The notes beneath the pieces were generated by a model, which saw only the letters and a list, made by a program, of their open reading frames with translations, had not been told where the DNA came from and searched no databases. From Streptomyces zinciresistens K42 (GTDB lineage: Bacteria; Actinomycetota; Actinomycetes; Streptomycetales; Streptomycetaceae): a stretch of 49,189 bases of DNA. Where the stretch lies: assembly GCF_000225525.1 (NCBI RefSeq), contig NZ_AGBF01000037.1, positions 1 to 49,189 of the forward strand, read 5' to 3'. Positions within the stretch are counted from its first letter, which is position 1. The number at the start of each line of letters is the position of its first letter. Positions 17,592 through 26,847 of this stretch are shown here, piece after piece. Position numbers and translations under genes: made by a program.

Positions 17592-17870
17592 ATGGGCTGG
17601 TTGTGGGCGATCATCGTGGGATTCGTCCTGGGCCTGATCGCGAAGCTGATCATCCCGGGCAAGCAGCACAGCCCGCTGTGGCTGACCACCATCTTCGGCA
17701 TCCTCGGCGCGATCGTCGGCAACGCGGTCGCCCGCGGCTTCGGCGTCGAGGAGACCCCGGGCATCGACTGGAGCCGGCACGCCTTCCAGATCATCGCGGC
17801 CGTGATCATCGTGTACCTGGGCGACATGCTCTACACGGCGACGCTGGGCAAGCGCAAGCAGCAGACCTGA
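17592..17870 (+). CDS. GlsB/YeaQ/YmgE family stress response membrane protein
   Basis: A 92-residue protein with an ideal AGGAGG site before ATG 17592. It has three TM helices: WLWAIIVGFVLGLIAKLIIPG, LTTIFGILGAIVGNAVARGF and IIAAVIIVYLGDMLYTATL. The family (transglycosylase-associated protein family) is small, membrane-bound and stress-linked. Single gene, closed by a bidirectional terminator shared with tyrS. Confidence 0.88.
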   Translation: MGWLWAIIVGFVLGLIAKLIIPGKQHSPLWLTTIFGILGAIVGNAVARGFGVEETPGIDWSRHAFQIIAAVIIVYLGDMLYTATLGKRKQQT

Positions 17871-17890
17871 ACACCTGAACAAGGGGCGTA

Positions 17891-17924
17891 CCGAGGGGCG
17901 GCCTCCCGGGAGGCCGCCCCTCGG
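17891..17924. terminator. Bidirectional terminator between GlsB-family gene and tyrS
   Basis: CCGAGGGGCGGCCTCCC and GGGAGGCCGCCCCTCGG form a perfect 17-bp palindrome, located 21 bp after one stop and 17 bp after the other of two convergent genes. Confidence 0.88.
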
Positions 17925-17940
17925 CACGCCGCGCGCAGGC

Positions 17941-19209
17941 TCAGGCGCCGACGACCTCGACCGCCGCCAGGTTCTTCTTGCCGCGCCGCAGCACCAGCCA
18001 CCGGCCGTGCAGCAGGTCCTCCCGCACGGGCACCGCGTCCTCACCGGCGACCTTCACGTTGTTCACGTAGGCGCCGCCCTCCTTGACCGTGCGCCGCGCC
18101 GCGGACTTGCTGGCCACCAGGCCGACCTCGGCGAGGAGGTCGACGACCGGGCCGAGCTCGGCGACCCGCACGTGCGGCACCTCGGAGAGCGCCGCCGCCA
18201 GCGTCCGCTCGTCCAGCTCCGCCAGCTCGCCCTGGCCGAACAGGGCGCCGGACGCGGCGATCACGGCGGCCGTCTGCCCGGCGCCGTGCACCAGCGTCGT
18301 CAGCTCCTCGGCCAGCGCGCGCTGCGCTGCGCGCGCCTGGGGCCGCTCCTCGGTCAGCCGCTCCAGCTCCTCCAGTTCCTCGCGGGAGCGGAAGGACAGG
18401 ACCCGCAGGTAGCCGGAGACGTCCCGGTCGTCCGCGTTCAGCCAGAACTGGTAGAACGCGTACGGCGTCGTCATCTCCGGGTCGAGCCAGACGGCGCCGC
18501 CCTCGGTCTTGCCGAACTTGGTGCCGTCCGCCTTGGTCATCAGCGGCGTCGCCAGCGCGTGCACGGCGGCGCCCGGCTCCAGCCGGTGGATCAGGTCCAG
18601 CCCCGCGGTGAGGTTGCCCCACTGGTCGCTGCCGCCCTGCTGGAGCGTGCAGCCGTGGCGCCGGTACAGCTCCAGGAAGTCCATGCCCTGGAGCAGCTGG
18701 TAGCTGAACTCCGTGTAGCTGATGCCCTCTTCGGACTGGAGCCGGCGGGCGACCGAGTCCTTGGTGAGCATCTTGTTGACGCGGAAGTGCTTGCCGATGT
18801 CCCGCAGGAACTCGATGGCCGACAGACCGGCCGTCCAGTCCAGGTTGTTGACCATCACCGCGGCGTTGCCGCCCTCGAAGGACAGGAACGGCTCGATCTG
18901 GCCGCGCAGCCGGGTCACCCAGTGCGCCACCGTCTCCGGGTCGTTCAGCGTGCGCTCCGCCGTCGGCCGGGGGTCGCCGATCTGGCCCGTCGCGCCGCCC
19001 ACCAGCGCCAGCGGACGCAGACCGGCCCGCTGCAGACGGCGCATCGTCAGCACCTGGACCAGATGGCCGACGTGCAGACTGGCCGCGGTCGGGTCGAAGC
19101 CGCAATAGAACGTGACGGGACCGTCCGCGAGCGCCTTGCGCAATGCGTCCTCGTCAGTGGACAGGGCGATCACGCCGCGCCACTTCAGCTCGTCGACGAT
19201 GTCCGTCAC
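17941..19209 (-). CDS. tyrS: Tyrosine-tRNA ligase
   Basis: A 422-residue class I aminoacyl-tRNA synthetase. The HIGH-type motif is HVGH in [16 protein letters not shown]; the KMSKS loop reads [17 protein letters not shown] and QGGSDQWGN are the Tyr/tRNA-site motifs. A C-terminal S4 domain is present ([21 protein letters not shown]). It charges tRNA-Tyr. GTG start at 19209. I see no T-box or other leader in the 56 bp before it. Confidence 0.96.
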   Translation of the reverse strand: MTDIVDELKWRGVIALSTDEDALRKALADGPVTFYCGFDPTAASLHVGHLVQVLTMRRLQRAGLRPLALVGGATGQIGDPRPTAERTLNDPETVAHWVTRLRGQIEPFLSFEGGNAAVMVNNLDWTAGLSAIEFLRDIGKHFRVNKMLTKDSVARRLQSEEGISYTEFSYQLLQGMDFLELYRRHGCTLQQGGSDQWGNLTAGLDLIHRLEPGAAVHALATPLMTKADGTKFGKTEGGAVWLDPEMTTPYAFYQFWLNADDRDVSGYLRVLSFRSREELEELERLTEERPQARAAQRALAEELTTLVHGAGQTAAVIAASGALFGQGELAELDERTLAAALSEVPHVRVAELGPVVDLLAEVGLVASKSAARRTVKEGGAYVNNVKVAGEDAVPVREDLLHGRWLVLRRGKKNLAAVEVVGA

Positions 19210-19265
19210 GTCTCTCGTGTCTCCTCGATGATCCTCGGGCGGTCGGGTGACAGCCGCCTACGAGG

Positions 19266-20660
19266 TTATACGCCCTGGCTGACCGAGCTCATGTTGAAAT
19301 CGGGGACCCGCAGCGGGGGCATCGCCGCCCTGGTGAACCAGTCGCCCCACTCCCTGGGCAGCGTCTTCTCCGTCCGGCCCGCCTCGGTCGCCCGGCCCAG
19401 CAGGTCCACCGGCGACTCGTTGAACCGGAAGTTGTTGACCACGCCGCTCACCTCGCCGTCCTCCACGAGGTAGACGCCGTCCCGGGTGAGCCCGGTGAGC
19501 AGCAGCGTCGCCGGGTCGACCTCGCGGATGTACCACAGGCAGGTCAGCAGCAGACCCCGCTCGGTGTTCGCGACCATCTCCTCCAGCGAGCGGTCCTCGC
19601 CGCCGTCCAGGATCAGGTTGTCGACGGCGGGCGCCACCGGCAGCCCGGTCAGTCCCGCACCGTGCCGGGTGGTCGTCAGGTGCGTCAGCTCACCCGCGCC
19701 CATCCACCGCGTGGGCGCGATGGGCAGCCCGTTGTCGAACACCGACTGATCGCCCCCGGAGGAGTGCGCGATCACGAAGGGCGCCGACTCCAGGCCCGGT
19801 TCGTCCGGGTCGCTGCGCAGCGTCAGCGGCAGCGCGCTCAGCCGGTCGCCCACGCGCGTGCGGCCGCCCGGCCGGGAGAACACGGTCCGGCCCTCGACCG
19901 CGTCGCGGCCCGACGCCGACCAGTACTGGTAGATCAGCAGGTCCGCCACGGCCGTCGGCGGCAGCAGCGTCTCGTAGCGGCCCGCCGGCAGCTCCAGCCG
20001 CCGCTCCGCCCAGCCGAGCCGTACGGCCAGCTCCGCGTCGAGCGCCGTAGGGTCCGTGTCCTTGAAGTCCCGGGTGGAGCGGCCCGCCCAGGCCGAGCGG
20101 GTGCGGTCCGGGGACTTGGCGTTCACCTCCAGCGTCCCGTTGGGCTGGTCGTGCCGCAGCCGCAGCCCGGTCGAGGTGCCCAGATACGTCGAGACCATCT
20201 CGTGGTGGGCGAAGCCGTACAGCTCCCGCCCGCCCGCCCGCGCGCGGGCGAACGCCTCGCCGAGCGCCGGGGCGAAGTCGGCGAACACGGTGGACGACGT
20301 CTCGGCGGGGGCGTCCTCGAAGTCCGGCGACGCCGGTACGTCCCTCACCAGCGGCTGCGCGTCCTCGGCGGGCCCGGCACCGCGCGCGGCGGCCTCGGCC
20401 GCCCGGACCAGCGGCTCCAGCTCGTCCACCGTCACCGCCGCGCGCGACACGACACCGGAGGCCGTGCCCTGCTTGCCGTCGACGGTGGCGACGACCGTGA
20501 GCGTGCGCCCGCGCGTGACGCCGTTGGTGGTCAGCGCGTTCCCGGCCCAGCGCAGATTGGCGCTCGACTGCTCGTCGGCGATGACGACGCACCCGTCGGC
20601 CCGCGACAGCCCGAGGGCCCGCTCGACGATCTCGTGCGGCTTGTTCGTACGGGCGCTCAT
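19266..20660 (-). CDS. TldD/PmbA family metallopeptidase, PmbA-like partner
   Basis: A 464-residue protein. The TldD/PmbA fold is recognisable from [18 protein letters not shown] near the N-terminus and from [30 protein letters not shown] near the C-terminus. It lacks the HExxxH zinc motif of its partner, as usual for PmbA/TldE. TldD-TldE dimers degrade unfolded peptides and process some modified peptides. It starts at ATG 20660, overlapping the tldD-type stop (ATGA), so the two are translationally coupled. Confidence 0.88.
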   Translation of the reverse strand: MSARTNKPHEIVERALGLSRADGCVVIADEQSSANLRWAGNALTTNGVTRGRTLTVVATVDGKQGTASGVVSRAAVTVDELEPLVRAAEAAARGAGPAEDAQPLVRDVPASPDFEDAPAETSSTVFADFAPALGEAFARARAGGRELYGFAHHEMVSTYLGTSTGLRLRHDQPNGTLEVNAKSPDRTRSAWAGRSTRDFKDTDPTALDAELAVRLGWAERRLELPAGRYETLLPPTAVADLLIYQYWSASGRDAVEGRTVFSRPGGRTRVGDRLSALPLTLRSDPDEPGLESAPFVIAHSSGGDQSVFDNGLPIAPTRWMGAGELTHLTTTRHGAGLTGLPVAPAVDNLILDGGEDRSLEEMVANTERGLLLTCLWYIREVDPATLLLTGLTRDGVYLVEDGEVSGVVNNFRFNESPVDLLGRATEAGRTEKTLPREWGDWFTRAAMPPLRVPDFNMSSVSQGV

Positions 20661-22180
20661 CGACCGGCCTCCTGGGTGGTGTTCAAAATAGCGACGCCCT
20701 TGAACAGGGCCGAAGGGCAACCGTGCGAAACGGCCGCGACCTGGCCCGGCTGGGCCTTGCCGCAGTTGAAGGCACCGCCGAGGACGTAGGTCTGCGGACC
20801 GCCCACCGCCGCCATCGAACCCCAGAAGTCGGTGGTCGTGGCCTGGTAGGCGACATCCCGCAGCTGACCGGTGATCCGGCCGTTCTCGATCTTGAAGAAA
20901 CGCTGCCCCGTGAACTGGAAGTTGTAGCGCTGCATGTCGATCGACCACGACCGGTCGCCCACGACGTAGATACCGCGGTCCACGCTGCCGATCAGGTCCT
21001 CGGTCGACAGGCCGGCCGGGTCGGGCCGCAGGGAGACGTTGGCCATGCGCTGGACGGGGACGTGGCCGGGGGAGTCGGCGAACGCGCAGCCGTTGGAGCG
21101 CTCGAAGCCGGTGAGCTTCGCGATCCGCCGGTCCAGCTGGTAGCCCACCAGGGTGCCGTCGCGCACCAGGTCCCAGGACTGGCCCGCGACGCCCTCGTCG
21201 TCGTAGCCGATGGTCGCGAGGCCGTGCTCGGCGGTGCGGTCGCCGGTGACGTTCATCAGGTCGGAGCCGTAGCGCAGGGTGCCGAGCTGGTCGAAGGTGG
21301 CGAAGGAGGTGCCCGCGTAGGCGGCCTCGTAGCCGAGGGCGCGGTCCAGTTCGGTGGCGTGGCCGATGGACTCGTGGATGGTCAGCCACAGGTTGGAGGG
21401 GTCGACGACGAGGTCGTACTGCCCCGCCTGGACGCTCGGCGCCCGCATCTTCTCGGCGAGCAGGCCGGGGATCCGCTCCAGCTCGCCCTCCCAGTCCCAG
21501 CCGGTGCCCGTCACGTACTCCCAGCCCCGGCCGACCGGCGGCGCGATGGTGCGCATGGAGTCGAACTCGCCGCTCGACTCGTCCACCGACACGGCCGTCA
21601 GCTGCGGATGCAGCCGCACCCGCTGCTGGGTGGTCACCGTCCCGGCCGTGTCGGCGTAGAACTTGTTCTCGTGGACGGTCAGCAGCGAGGCGTCCACGTG
21701 GTTCACCCCGTCCGCGGCCAGCAGCCGCGCGCTCCAGTCCGCCAGCAGCCCCGCCTTCTCCTCGTCGGGCACGGTGAACGGATCGATCTCGTACGACGAG
21801 ATCCACGTCTTGTCGGCGTGCACGGGCTCGTCGGCCAGCTCCACCCGCTCGTCCGAGCCCGCGGCCTTGATCACCCGGGCGGACAGCTTCGCCATCGCCA
21901 CCGCCTGCGCGGCGACCCGGGCCGCGGCGTCCATCGTCAGATCGACCCCGGAGGCGAATCCCCAGGTCCCGCCGTGCACCACCCGTACCGCGTACCCGAG
22001 GTCGGTGGTGTCCGAGGACCCGGCGGGCCGGGCGTCCCGCAGCCGCCAGGACGCGCTGCGCACCCGCTCGAACCGGAAGTCCGCGTGCTCGGCGCCCAGC
22101 GCACGCGCGCGTGCCAGCGCCGCGTCCGCCAGGGCGCGTAGCGGCAGCGCCGTGAAGGCTTCGTCGATGGTATGAGGCAC
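20657..22180 (-). CDS. TldD family metallopeptidase, catalytic subunit
   Basis: A 507-residue protein with the active-site motif TIHESIGHATELDRALGYE (HExxxH) near residue 258, and the C-terminal GGAFNCGKAQPGQVAAVSHG typical of TldD. It forms the protease with the PmbA-like protein encoded directly after it. The GTG at 22180 follows AGGGAG; an upstream start at 22294 gives unconserved sequence. It is divergent from fabG. Confidence 0.9.
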   Translation of the reverse strand: MPHTIDEAFTALPLRALADAALARARALGAEHADFRFERVRSASWRLRDARPAGSSDTTDLGYAVRVVHGGTWGFASGVDLTMDAAARVAAQAVAMAKLSARVIKAAGSDERVELADEPVHADKTWISSYEIDPFTVPDEEKAGLLADWSARLLAADGVNHVDASLLTVHENKFYADTAGTVTTQQRVRLHPQLTAVSVDESSGEFDSMRTIAPPVGRGWEYVTGTGWDWEGELERIPGLLAEKMRAPSVQAGQYDLVVDPSNLWLTIHESIGHATELDRALGYEAAYAGTSFATFDQLGTLRYGSDLMNVTGDRTAEHGLATIGYDDEGVAGQSWDLVRDGTLVGYQLDRRIAKLTGFERSNGCAFADSPGHVPVQRMANVSLRPDPAGLSTEDLIGSVDRGIYVVGDRSWSIDMQRYNFQFTGQRFFKIENGRITGQLRDVAYQATTTDFWGSMAAVGGPQTYVLGGAFNCGKAQPGQVAAVSHGCPSALFKGVAILNTTQEAGR

Positions 22181-22281
22181 GGGATCTCCCTGCTGTCGTG
22201 GCCTGTCGGACCGATCATGTCGCGCGGGCGGCGCCGGGGACCACACGTTTCCGGCTGGACCCGGTGAGTTTCTGTAGAGAC

Positions 22282-22311
22282 CCGACAGTGACACCCGTAA
22301 GCCACTGTCGG
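22282..22311. promoter_or_regulatory. Inverted repeat between tldD-like gene and fabG
   Basis: CCGACAGTG (22282-22290) and CACTGTCGG (22303-22311) form a perfect 9-bp inverted repeat with a 12-bp spacer, centred about 120 bp before fabG and 116 bp before the divergent gene. It could be an operator or a hairpin. Confidence 0.4.
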
Positions 22312-22416
22312 TGCCCGAATGTCCGGGGCCGGGGGCCGACCGATAGGTTTTCGGGGAAGCCGCCTGCCGTCCAGCCGTCCGGGCGGGTGTCAGCCACCTA
22401 ACGAAAGGGTGATCCG

Positions 22417-23136
22417 TTGAGCCGCTCGGTTCTCGTCACCGGAGGCAACCGGGGCATCGGCCTCGCCATCGCCCGCGCATTCGCCGAAGCAGGCGACAAG
22501 GTCGCGATCACCTACCGCTCGGGTGAGCCGCCGGCCGCCCTCACGGATCTGGGCTGCCTCGCGGTCAGGTGCGACATCACCGACACCGAGCAGGTGGAGC
22601 AGGCCTACAAGGAGATCGAGGACGCGCACGGGCCCGTCGAGGTGCTCGTCGCCAACGCCGGCATCACCAAGGACCAGCTCCTGATGCGGATGACCGAGGA
22701 GGACTTCACCTCGGTCATCGACACCAACCTCACCGGCACCTTCCGTGTGGTCAAGCGCGCCAACCGCGCCATGCTGCGCGCCAAGAAGGGCCGCGTCGTG
22801 CTGATCTCCTCGGTCGTCGGCCTCCTCGGCGGTCCCGGCCAGGCCAACTACGCCGCCTCCAAGGCCGCCCTGGTGGGCTTCGCGCGCTCCCTCGCCCGTG
22901 AGCTGGGCTCGCGCAACATCACCTTCAACGTCGTCGCGCCCGGCTTCGTCGACACCGACATGACCAAGGTGCTCACCGACGAGCAGCGCGCGAACATCGT
23001 CTCGCAGGTGCCGCTCGGCCGGTACGCGCAGCCGGACGAGATCGCCGCGGCGGTGCGCTTCCTCGCCTCCGACGACGCCTCGTACATCACTGGAGCCGTC
23101 ATTCCCGTTGACGGCGGACTGGGAATGGGTCACTGA
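22417..23136 (+). CDS. fabG: 3-oxoacyl-[acyl-carrier-protein] reductase
   Basis: A 239-residue SDR. TGGNRGIGLAIA binds NADPH; NAG in VANAGITKD is conserved; the catalytic Ser-Tyr-Lys lies in LISSVVGLLGGPGQANYAASKAAL; VDGGLGMGH ends the protein. Start is TTG 22417, preceded by AAAGGGTG. It reduces 3-ketoacyl-ACP in fatty acid elongation. The enoyl reductase gene follows 5 bp later, the same layout as mabA-inhA in mycobacteria. Confidence 0.95.
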   Translation: MSRSVLVTGGNRGIGLAIARAFAEAGDKVAITYRSGEPPAALTDLGCLAVRCDITDTEQVEQAYKEIEDAHGPVEVLVANAGITKDQLLMRMTEEDFTSVIDTNLTGTFRVVKRANRAMLRAKKGRVVLISSVVGLLGGPGQANYAASKAALVGFARSLARELGSRNITFNVVAPGFVDTDMTKVLTDEQRANIVSQVPLGRYAQPDEIAAAVRFLASDDASYITGAVIPVDGGLGMGH

Positions 23137-23141
23137 TCACC

Positions 23142-23909
23142 ATGAGCGGAATTCTCGAGGGCAAGCGCGTCCTGATCACCGGTGTGCTGATGGAGTCCTC
23201 CATCGCCTTCCACACCGCCAAGCTGGCCCAGGAGCAGGGCGCCGAGATCATCCTGACGGCGTTCCCGCGGCCCACGCTGACCGAGCGCATCGCCAGGAAG
23301 CTCCCGAAGCCCACCAAGGTCATCGAGCTCGACGTCACCAACGACGAGCACCTGGGACGCCTCGCGGACGTCGTCGGCGAGGAACTCGGCGGCCTCGACG
23401 GTGTCGTGCACTCCATCGGCTTCGCCCCGCAGGACGCGCTCGGCGGCAACTTCCTCAACACGCCGTTCGAGTCGGTCGCCACGGCCATGCACGTCTCGGC
23501 GTACTCCCTGAAGTCGCTGACCATGGCCTGCCTGCCGCTGATGCAGAACGGCGGCGCGGTCGTCGGGCTCACCTTCGACGCGCAGTTCGCGTGGCCGCAG
23601 TACGACTGGATGGGCCCGGCCAAGGCCGCCCTGGAGGCCACCAACCGCTACATGGCGCGTGACCTGGGCAAGCAGAACATCCGCTGCAACCTCGTCTCGG
23701 CCGGCCCCATCGGCTCCATGGCCGCCAAGTCGATCCCCGGCTTCAGCGAGCTGGCCTCGGTGTGGGACACCCGCTCCCCGCTGGAGTGGGACCTGAAGGA
23801 CCCCGAGCCGGCCGGCCGCGGCGTCGTCGCCCTGCTGAGCGACTGGTTCCCCAAGACCACGGGCGAGATCGTCCACGTGGACGGCGGTCTGCACGCCATC
23901 GGCGCCTGA
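23142..23909 (+). CDS. fabI: Enoyl-[acyl-carrier-protein] reductase (NADH), InhA-like
   Basis: A 255-residue SDR-type enoyl reductase. ITGVLMESSIAFHTA is the divergent FabI/InhA nucleotide-binding loop; the catalytic pair is Tyr and Lys in PQYDWMGPAKAALEA (Y-x6-K); HSIGFAPQDALGG and AAKSIPGF match InhA. It performs the last reduction of each FAS-II cycle. The target region for isoniazid/triclosan-type inhibitors is conserved in outline. Forms an operon with fabG and is followed by a hairpin. Confidence 0.95.
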   Translation: MSGILEGKRVLITGVLMESSIAFHTAKLAQEQGAEIILTAFPRPTLTERIARKLPKPTKVIELDVTNDEHLGRLADVVGEELGGLDGVVHSIGFAPQDALGGNFLNTPFESVATAMHVSAYSLKSLTMACLPLMQNGGAVVGLTFDAQFAWPQYDWMGPAKAALEATNRYMARDLGKQNIRCNLVSAGPIGSMAAKSIPGFSELASVWDTRSPLEWDLKDPEPAGRGVVALLSDWFPKTTGEIVHVDGGLHAIGA

Positions 23910-23924
23910 TCACCACCGCTTCGC

Positions 23925-23963
23925 GACGCCCCGTTCTCCGCCGTGTGCGGGGGGCGGGGCGTC
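23925..23963. terminator. Hairpin terminator after fabI
   Basis: GACGCCCCG (23925-23933) pairs with CGGGGCGTC (23955-23963), 16 bp after the stop. Confidence 0.6.
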
Positions 23964-24069
23964 ACCCGTTCGGCCCACCCGGCGAGGCGGTCGGACCCCG
24001 CCCCGGCGCAGGGTGGAGTACGCGTTCCTCACGCGAACCCCTCTCCCGTACGGCCGAGGAGGTCCCGTT

Positions 24070-24444
24070 GTGCGCTTGTCCCGCCGCTTGGCCTCGACGA
24101 CCGTCGCCGTCGCACTCGTCCTTCCCGTCTCCGGCGCGGCGATCGCCCACGCGCGCGTGCACCCCGCCGGCGCGAGCCCGCAGCGGGGCGCCCCGGCGAA
24201 GGCAGGGGAGCCCTTCGGCGCCGCGTGCCGCATCCGCGTCGCCGGCTCCCAGGTGACCGCCGACTGCCACAACCCCTATCCACGGACCGACAGCGTGACC
24301 CTGCACGTGGAGTGCACCCGTTGGTGGGACCTCGACAGCGACGGCACCGCGGTGAAGGCCGGGCCCGCGCAGACCGTACGGCTGAGCGGACGCTGCTGGA
24401 AGGAGGTCGAGTCGGCGTGGGTCAGCCACCGGAAGGCGCGCTGA
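24070..24444 (+). CDS. Small secreted protein of unknown function
   Basis: A 124-residue preprotein from GTG 24070, with GAGGAGG upstream. The signal peptide reads RLSRRLASTTVAVALVLPVS with cleavage near AIAHA. The mature part has four Cys (AACRIRV, ADCHNPY, VECTRWW, SGRCWKE), likely two disulfides, and a compact beta-rich pattern. I do not recognise a named family. Its 3' end overlaps the convergent GntR gene by 23 bp. Confidence 0.7.
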   Translation: MRLSRRLASTTVAVALVLPVSGAAIAHARVHPAGASPQRGAPAKAGEPFGAACRIRVAGSQVTADCHNPYPRTDSVTLHVECTRWWDLDSDGTAVKAGPAQTVRLSGRCWKEVESAWVSHRKAR

Positions 24445-25114
24445 AGCGCCCCGGACGGCACAGGAAGGGATAGCTGGCCGCCTCCGCCGCGGCGGCCTCC
24501 GCGTCGCCGGTGCGGATCGCGTCGACCAGGCGCGCGTGGTCCATGTGCGTCTCCGGCGTCAGCTCCGTGCCGATGTCCTCGCGCAGCCAGTCCCGCAGCA
24601 CCTCGCTGAGGTCCGCGTACAGTGCCGTCATCACGTCGTTGCGGGAGGCGGCCACCACCGCCAGGTGGAACGTCGCGTCGGCCGCCACGAACGCCTCCGC
24701 GTCGCCCGACTCCCACGCCTGCTCCCGGCGCACCAGCAGGGCGTCGAGCTGCTTGAGGTCCTTCTCCGTGCGCCGCAGCGCGGCGAACTTGGCGGCCGAC
24801 GACTCCAGCGTGGAGCGCAGCTCGGCGATGTGCGTGGCGTCGGCGTCGGCGAAGCGGCGGTGCATCACACCGGCCAGCTCACTGGTGGCCACCACGTAGG
24901 TGCCGGAGCCCTGGCGGATGTCCAGCAGGCCGTTGTGCGCGAGGGCGCGGACCGCCTCGCGGACCGTGTTGCGGGCGACGCCCAGCTGCCCGACCAGCTC
25001 GGGCTCGGTCGGGATACGGGAGCCGACCGGCCATTCGCCCGAGGCGATCTGGTTCCGCAGCGCCGCGATGACCTGCTCGGACAGGGCAGAGCGGCGGGGG
25101 TGGCTCAGGGGCAT
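24422..25114 (-). CDS. FadR/GntR family transcriptional regulator (FCD domain)
   Basis: A 230-residue protein. The winged helix is at about 8-72: LSEQVIAALRNQIASGEWPVGSRIPTE and VARNTVREAVRALAHNGLLDIRQGSGTYV. The C-terminal FCD domain (about 90-220) has likely metal/ligand residues in AADATFHLAVVAASRN and THMDHARLVDAIRTGD. It is divergent from an MFS transporter gene with an AT-rich palindrome between them, so it most likely represses that transporter. The effector is unknown. Confidence 0.88.
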   Translation of the reverse strand: MPLSHPRRSALSEQVIAALRNQIASGEWPVGSRIPTEPELVGQLGVARNTVREAVRALAHNGLLDIRQGSGTYVVATSELAGVMHRRFADADATHIAELRSTLESSAAKFAALRRTEKDLKQLDALLVRREQAWESGDAEAFVAADATFHLAVVAASRNDVMTALYADLSEVLRDWLREDIGTELTPETHMDHARLVDAIRTGDAEAAAAEAASYPFLCRPGRFSAPSGG

Positions 25115-25167
25115 GACACACCTTCGCACGAGGGGGCCGGCGACGGACGGCTCGGGGGTGGACAACC

Positions 25168-25182
25168 AATCATCCCATGATT
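25168..25182. promoter_or_regulatory. Putative GntR operator before the MFS gene
   Basis: AATCAT-CCC-ATGATT is a perfect inverted repeat; a further ATGAT half-site follows at 25185-25189. The patch is strikingly A+T rich here and lies between the divergent regulator and transporter, 29 bp before the likely transporter ATG at 25197. Confidence 0.6.
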
Positions 25183-25196
25183 CTATGATGGGTCTC

Positions 25197-26474
25197 ATGG
25201 CAAGTGAGGAAACCCGGACGGCGACGCCCGCGCACATACGCACCCCCGGGGCGCCCCCCACCGCACAGTCCGCCACGCGCGCGTGGACGACGCGGCTGCT
25301 CGTCCTCGGGATCGTGCTCACCGCGCTGAACCTCCGCCCCGCCATCACCAGCCTCGGCGCCCTCCTGGAAGAGGTCCGGGACGCGCTCGGCATGAGCGGC
25401 AGCGTCGCCGGACTGCTCACCTCCGTGCCCCCGCTGTGCTTCGCCGTCTTCGGCGTCACCGCCCCGCGCCTGGCCCGCCGCTTCGGCCCCGCCGCCGTGG
25501 TCTGCGCCGGTATGGCCGCCGTCACCGCCGGACTGCTCCTGCGGCCCTACGTCGGCGGCACCGCGGGCTTCCTGGCCGCCAGCGCCCTCGCGCTCATGGG
25601 CATCGCGGTCAGCAACGTCCTGATGCCGGTCATCGTCAAGCGGTGGTTCCCCGACCGGGTCGGCTCGATGACCGGCCTGTACTCCATGGCCCTCGCCCTC
25701 GGCACCGCCACCGCGGCGGCCGTGACCGTGCCCATGACCGAGGCGCTGGGCGGGAGTTGGCGCACCGGGCTCGCGGTGTGGGGCGCGCTCGGCGTCGCCG
25801 CCGTCCTTCCCTGGCTCCCCTTCGTACGGGACCGCGCCACCCCCTCCGCCGCCGGCCGTGACGGGCACGCGCGCGAGGAGGCGCCGCGGCTGCGGATCAC
25901 CCGCAGCCGCACCGCCTGGGCCCTCGCCGTCTACTTCGGACTCCAGGCCACCGGCGCCTACATCACGATGGGCTGGATGGCGCAGATCTTCCGCGACTCG
26001 GGAGTCCGCGCGGGCACCGCCGGGCTGCTGCTCGCCGTCACCATGGTGATGGGCGTGCCGCTGGCCTTCGTCATCCCCCGCCTGGCGACCCGGCTGCCCC
26101 ACCAGGGCCCCATCGTGCTCGCGCTCGGCGCCTGCGGCCTCGCCGGCTACGCCGGGCTGTGGTTCGCCCCGGCCGGCGGCGCCTGGGTCTGGGCCGTCCT
26201 GCTCGGCATCTCGAACTGCTCCTTCCCGCTGGCCCTGACCATGGTGGGCATGCGGGCCAGGACCAGCGCGGGCGTGGCCCAGCTGTCCGGCTTCGCGCAG
26301 AGCACCGGCTATCTGATCTCCATCCCCGGCCCGCTCCTGGTGGGCGTGCTGTACCAGCACAGCGGCGGCTGGGGGCTGCCCATCGCGCTGATGGCCGGCC
26401 TCATGATCCCGCAGATGGCGGTCGGGCTCCTGGCGGGCCGCGACCGCACCGTCGAGGACGAGGCCGCCCGCTGA
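25197..26474 (+). CDS. MFS transporter, CynX/NimT type
   Basis: A 425-residue membrane protein with 12 predicted TM helices. LNLRPAITSLGALLEEVRDALGMS is the CynX/NimT-type N-terminus; WFPDRVGSMTGLYSMALALGTATAA is the motif of helices 4-5; a charged loop near residues 215-235 splits the two halves. Related proteins handle cyanate or nitroimidazoles, but the substrate is not fixed. Starts at 25188 or 25185 would add MGL or MMGL. No good ribosome site is seen, and the operator is very close, so the mRNA may have a very short leader. Confidence 0.85.
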   Translation: MASEETRTATPAHIRTPGAPPTAQSATRAWTTRLLVLGIVLTALNLRPAITSLGALLEEVRDALGMSGSVAGLLTSVPPLCFAVFGVTAPRLARRFGPAAVVCAGMAAVTAGLLLRPYVGGTAGFLAASALALMGIAVSNVLMPVIVKRWFPDRVGSMTGLYSMALALGTATAAAVTVPMTEALGGSWRTGLAVWGALGVAAVLPWLPFVRDRATPSAAGRDGHAREEAPRLRITRSRTAWALAVYFGLQATGAYITMGWMAQIFRDSGVRAGTAGLLLAVTMVMGVPLAFVIPRLATRLPHQGPIVLALGACGLAGYAGLWFAPAGGAWVWAVLLGISNCSFPLALTMVGMRARTSAGVAQLSGFAQSTGYLISIPGPLLVGVLYQHSGGWGLPIALMAGLMIPQMAVGLLAGRDRTVEDEAAR

Positions 26475-26522
26475 CCTCACCCCGGCGTGCCGGGCCCGTG
26501 AGGCGGGTGCGAGACTGGCGGT

Positions 26523-26639
26523 ATGCCAGTGCTCGACCCGAACCCCCAGAACGGCCAGAAGAAGATGCTGCTCGTCTTCGGGGCCTTCTTCGCCATCTTC
26601 GTGATCATCGGCATCATCGCGACGATCGCCTCACCCTGA
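26523..26639 (+). CDS. 38-residue SGM_5486-type transporter-associated peptide
   Basis: The protein starts MPVLDPNPQNGQKKMLLVF and ends with one TM helix (GAFFAIFVIIGIIATIASP). I recognise it as the tiny Streptomyces family named SGM_5486, found beside MFS transporters. It lies 48 bp after the transporter stop on the same strand. It is too short for most gene finders. A regulatory or stabilising partner role for the transporter is inference from position. Confidence 0.8.
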   Translation: MPVLDPNPQNGQKKMLLVFGAFFAIFVIIGIIATIASP

Positions 26640-26686
26640 CCGCGGGAGGATCCCGGGAACCCCGGAAAGCCGACCCATAGACGGCT

Positions 26687-26708
26687 GCCCCACCCCCGAT
26701 GGTGGGGC
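26687..26708 (+). terminator. Hairpin terminator after the transporter operon
   Basis: GCCCCACC-CCCGAT-GGTGGGGC, a perfect 8-bp stem, followed by a second short palindrome (CCCCTAGGGG, 26721-26730). Confidence 0.6.
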
Positions 26709-26847
26709 TGGCCCCCCTGTCCCCTAGGGGGTGAGTGTCAGGGTCAACTGGGTGGATCACCGGATGGGTTGAGGCCCGGCGGGTCCGTACCTTCGAAGTG
26801 TGCCCGCGAGAGGCGGCCACGGACATTCGAGGACCCACGGAGGCGTC

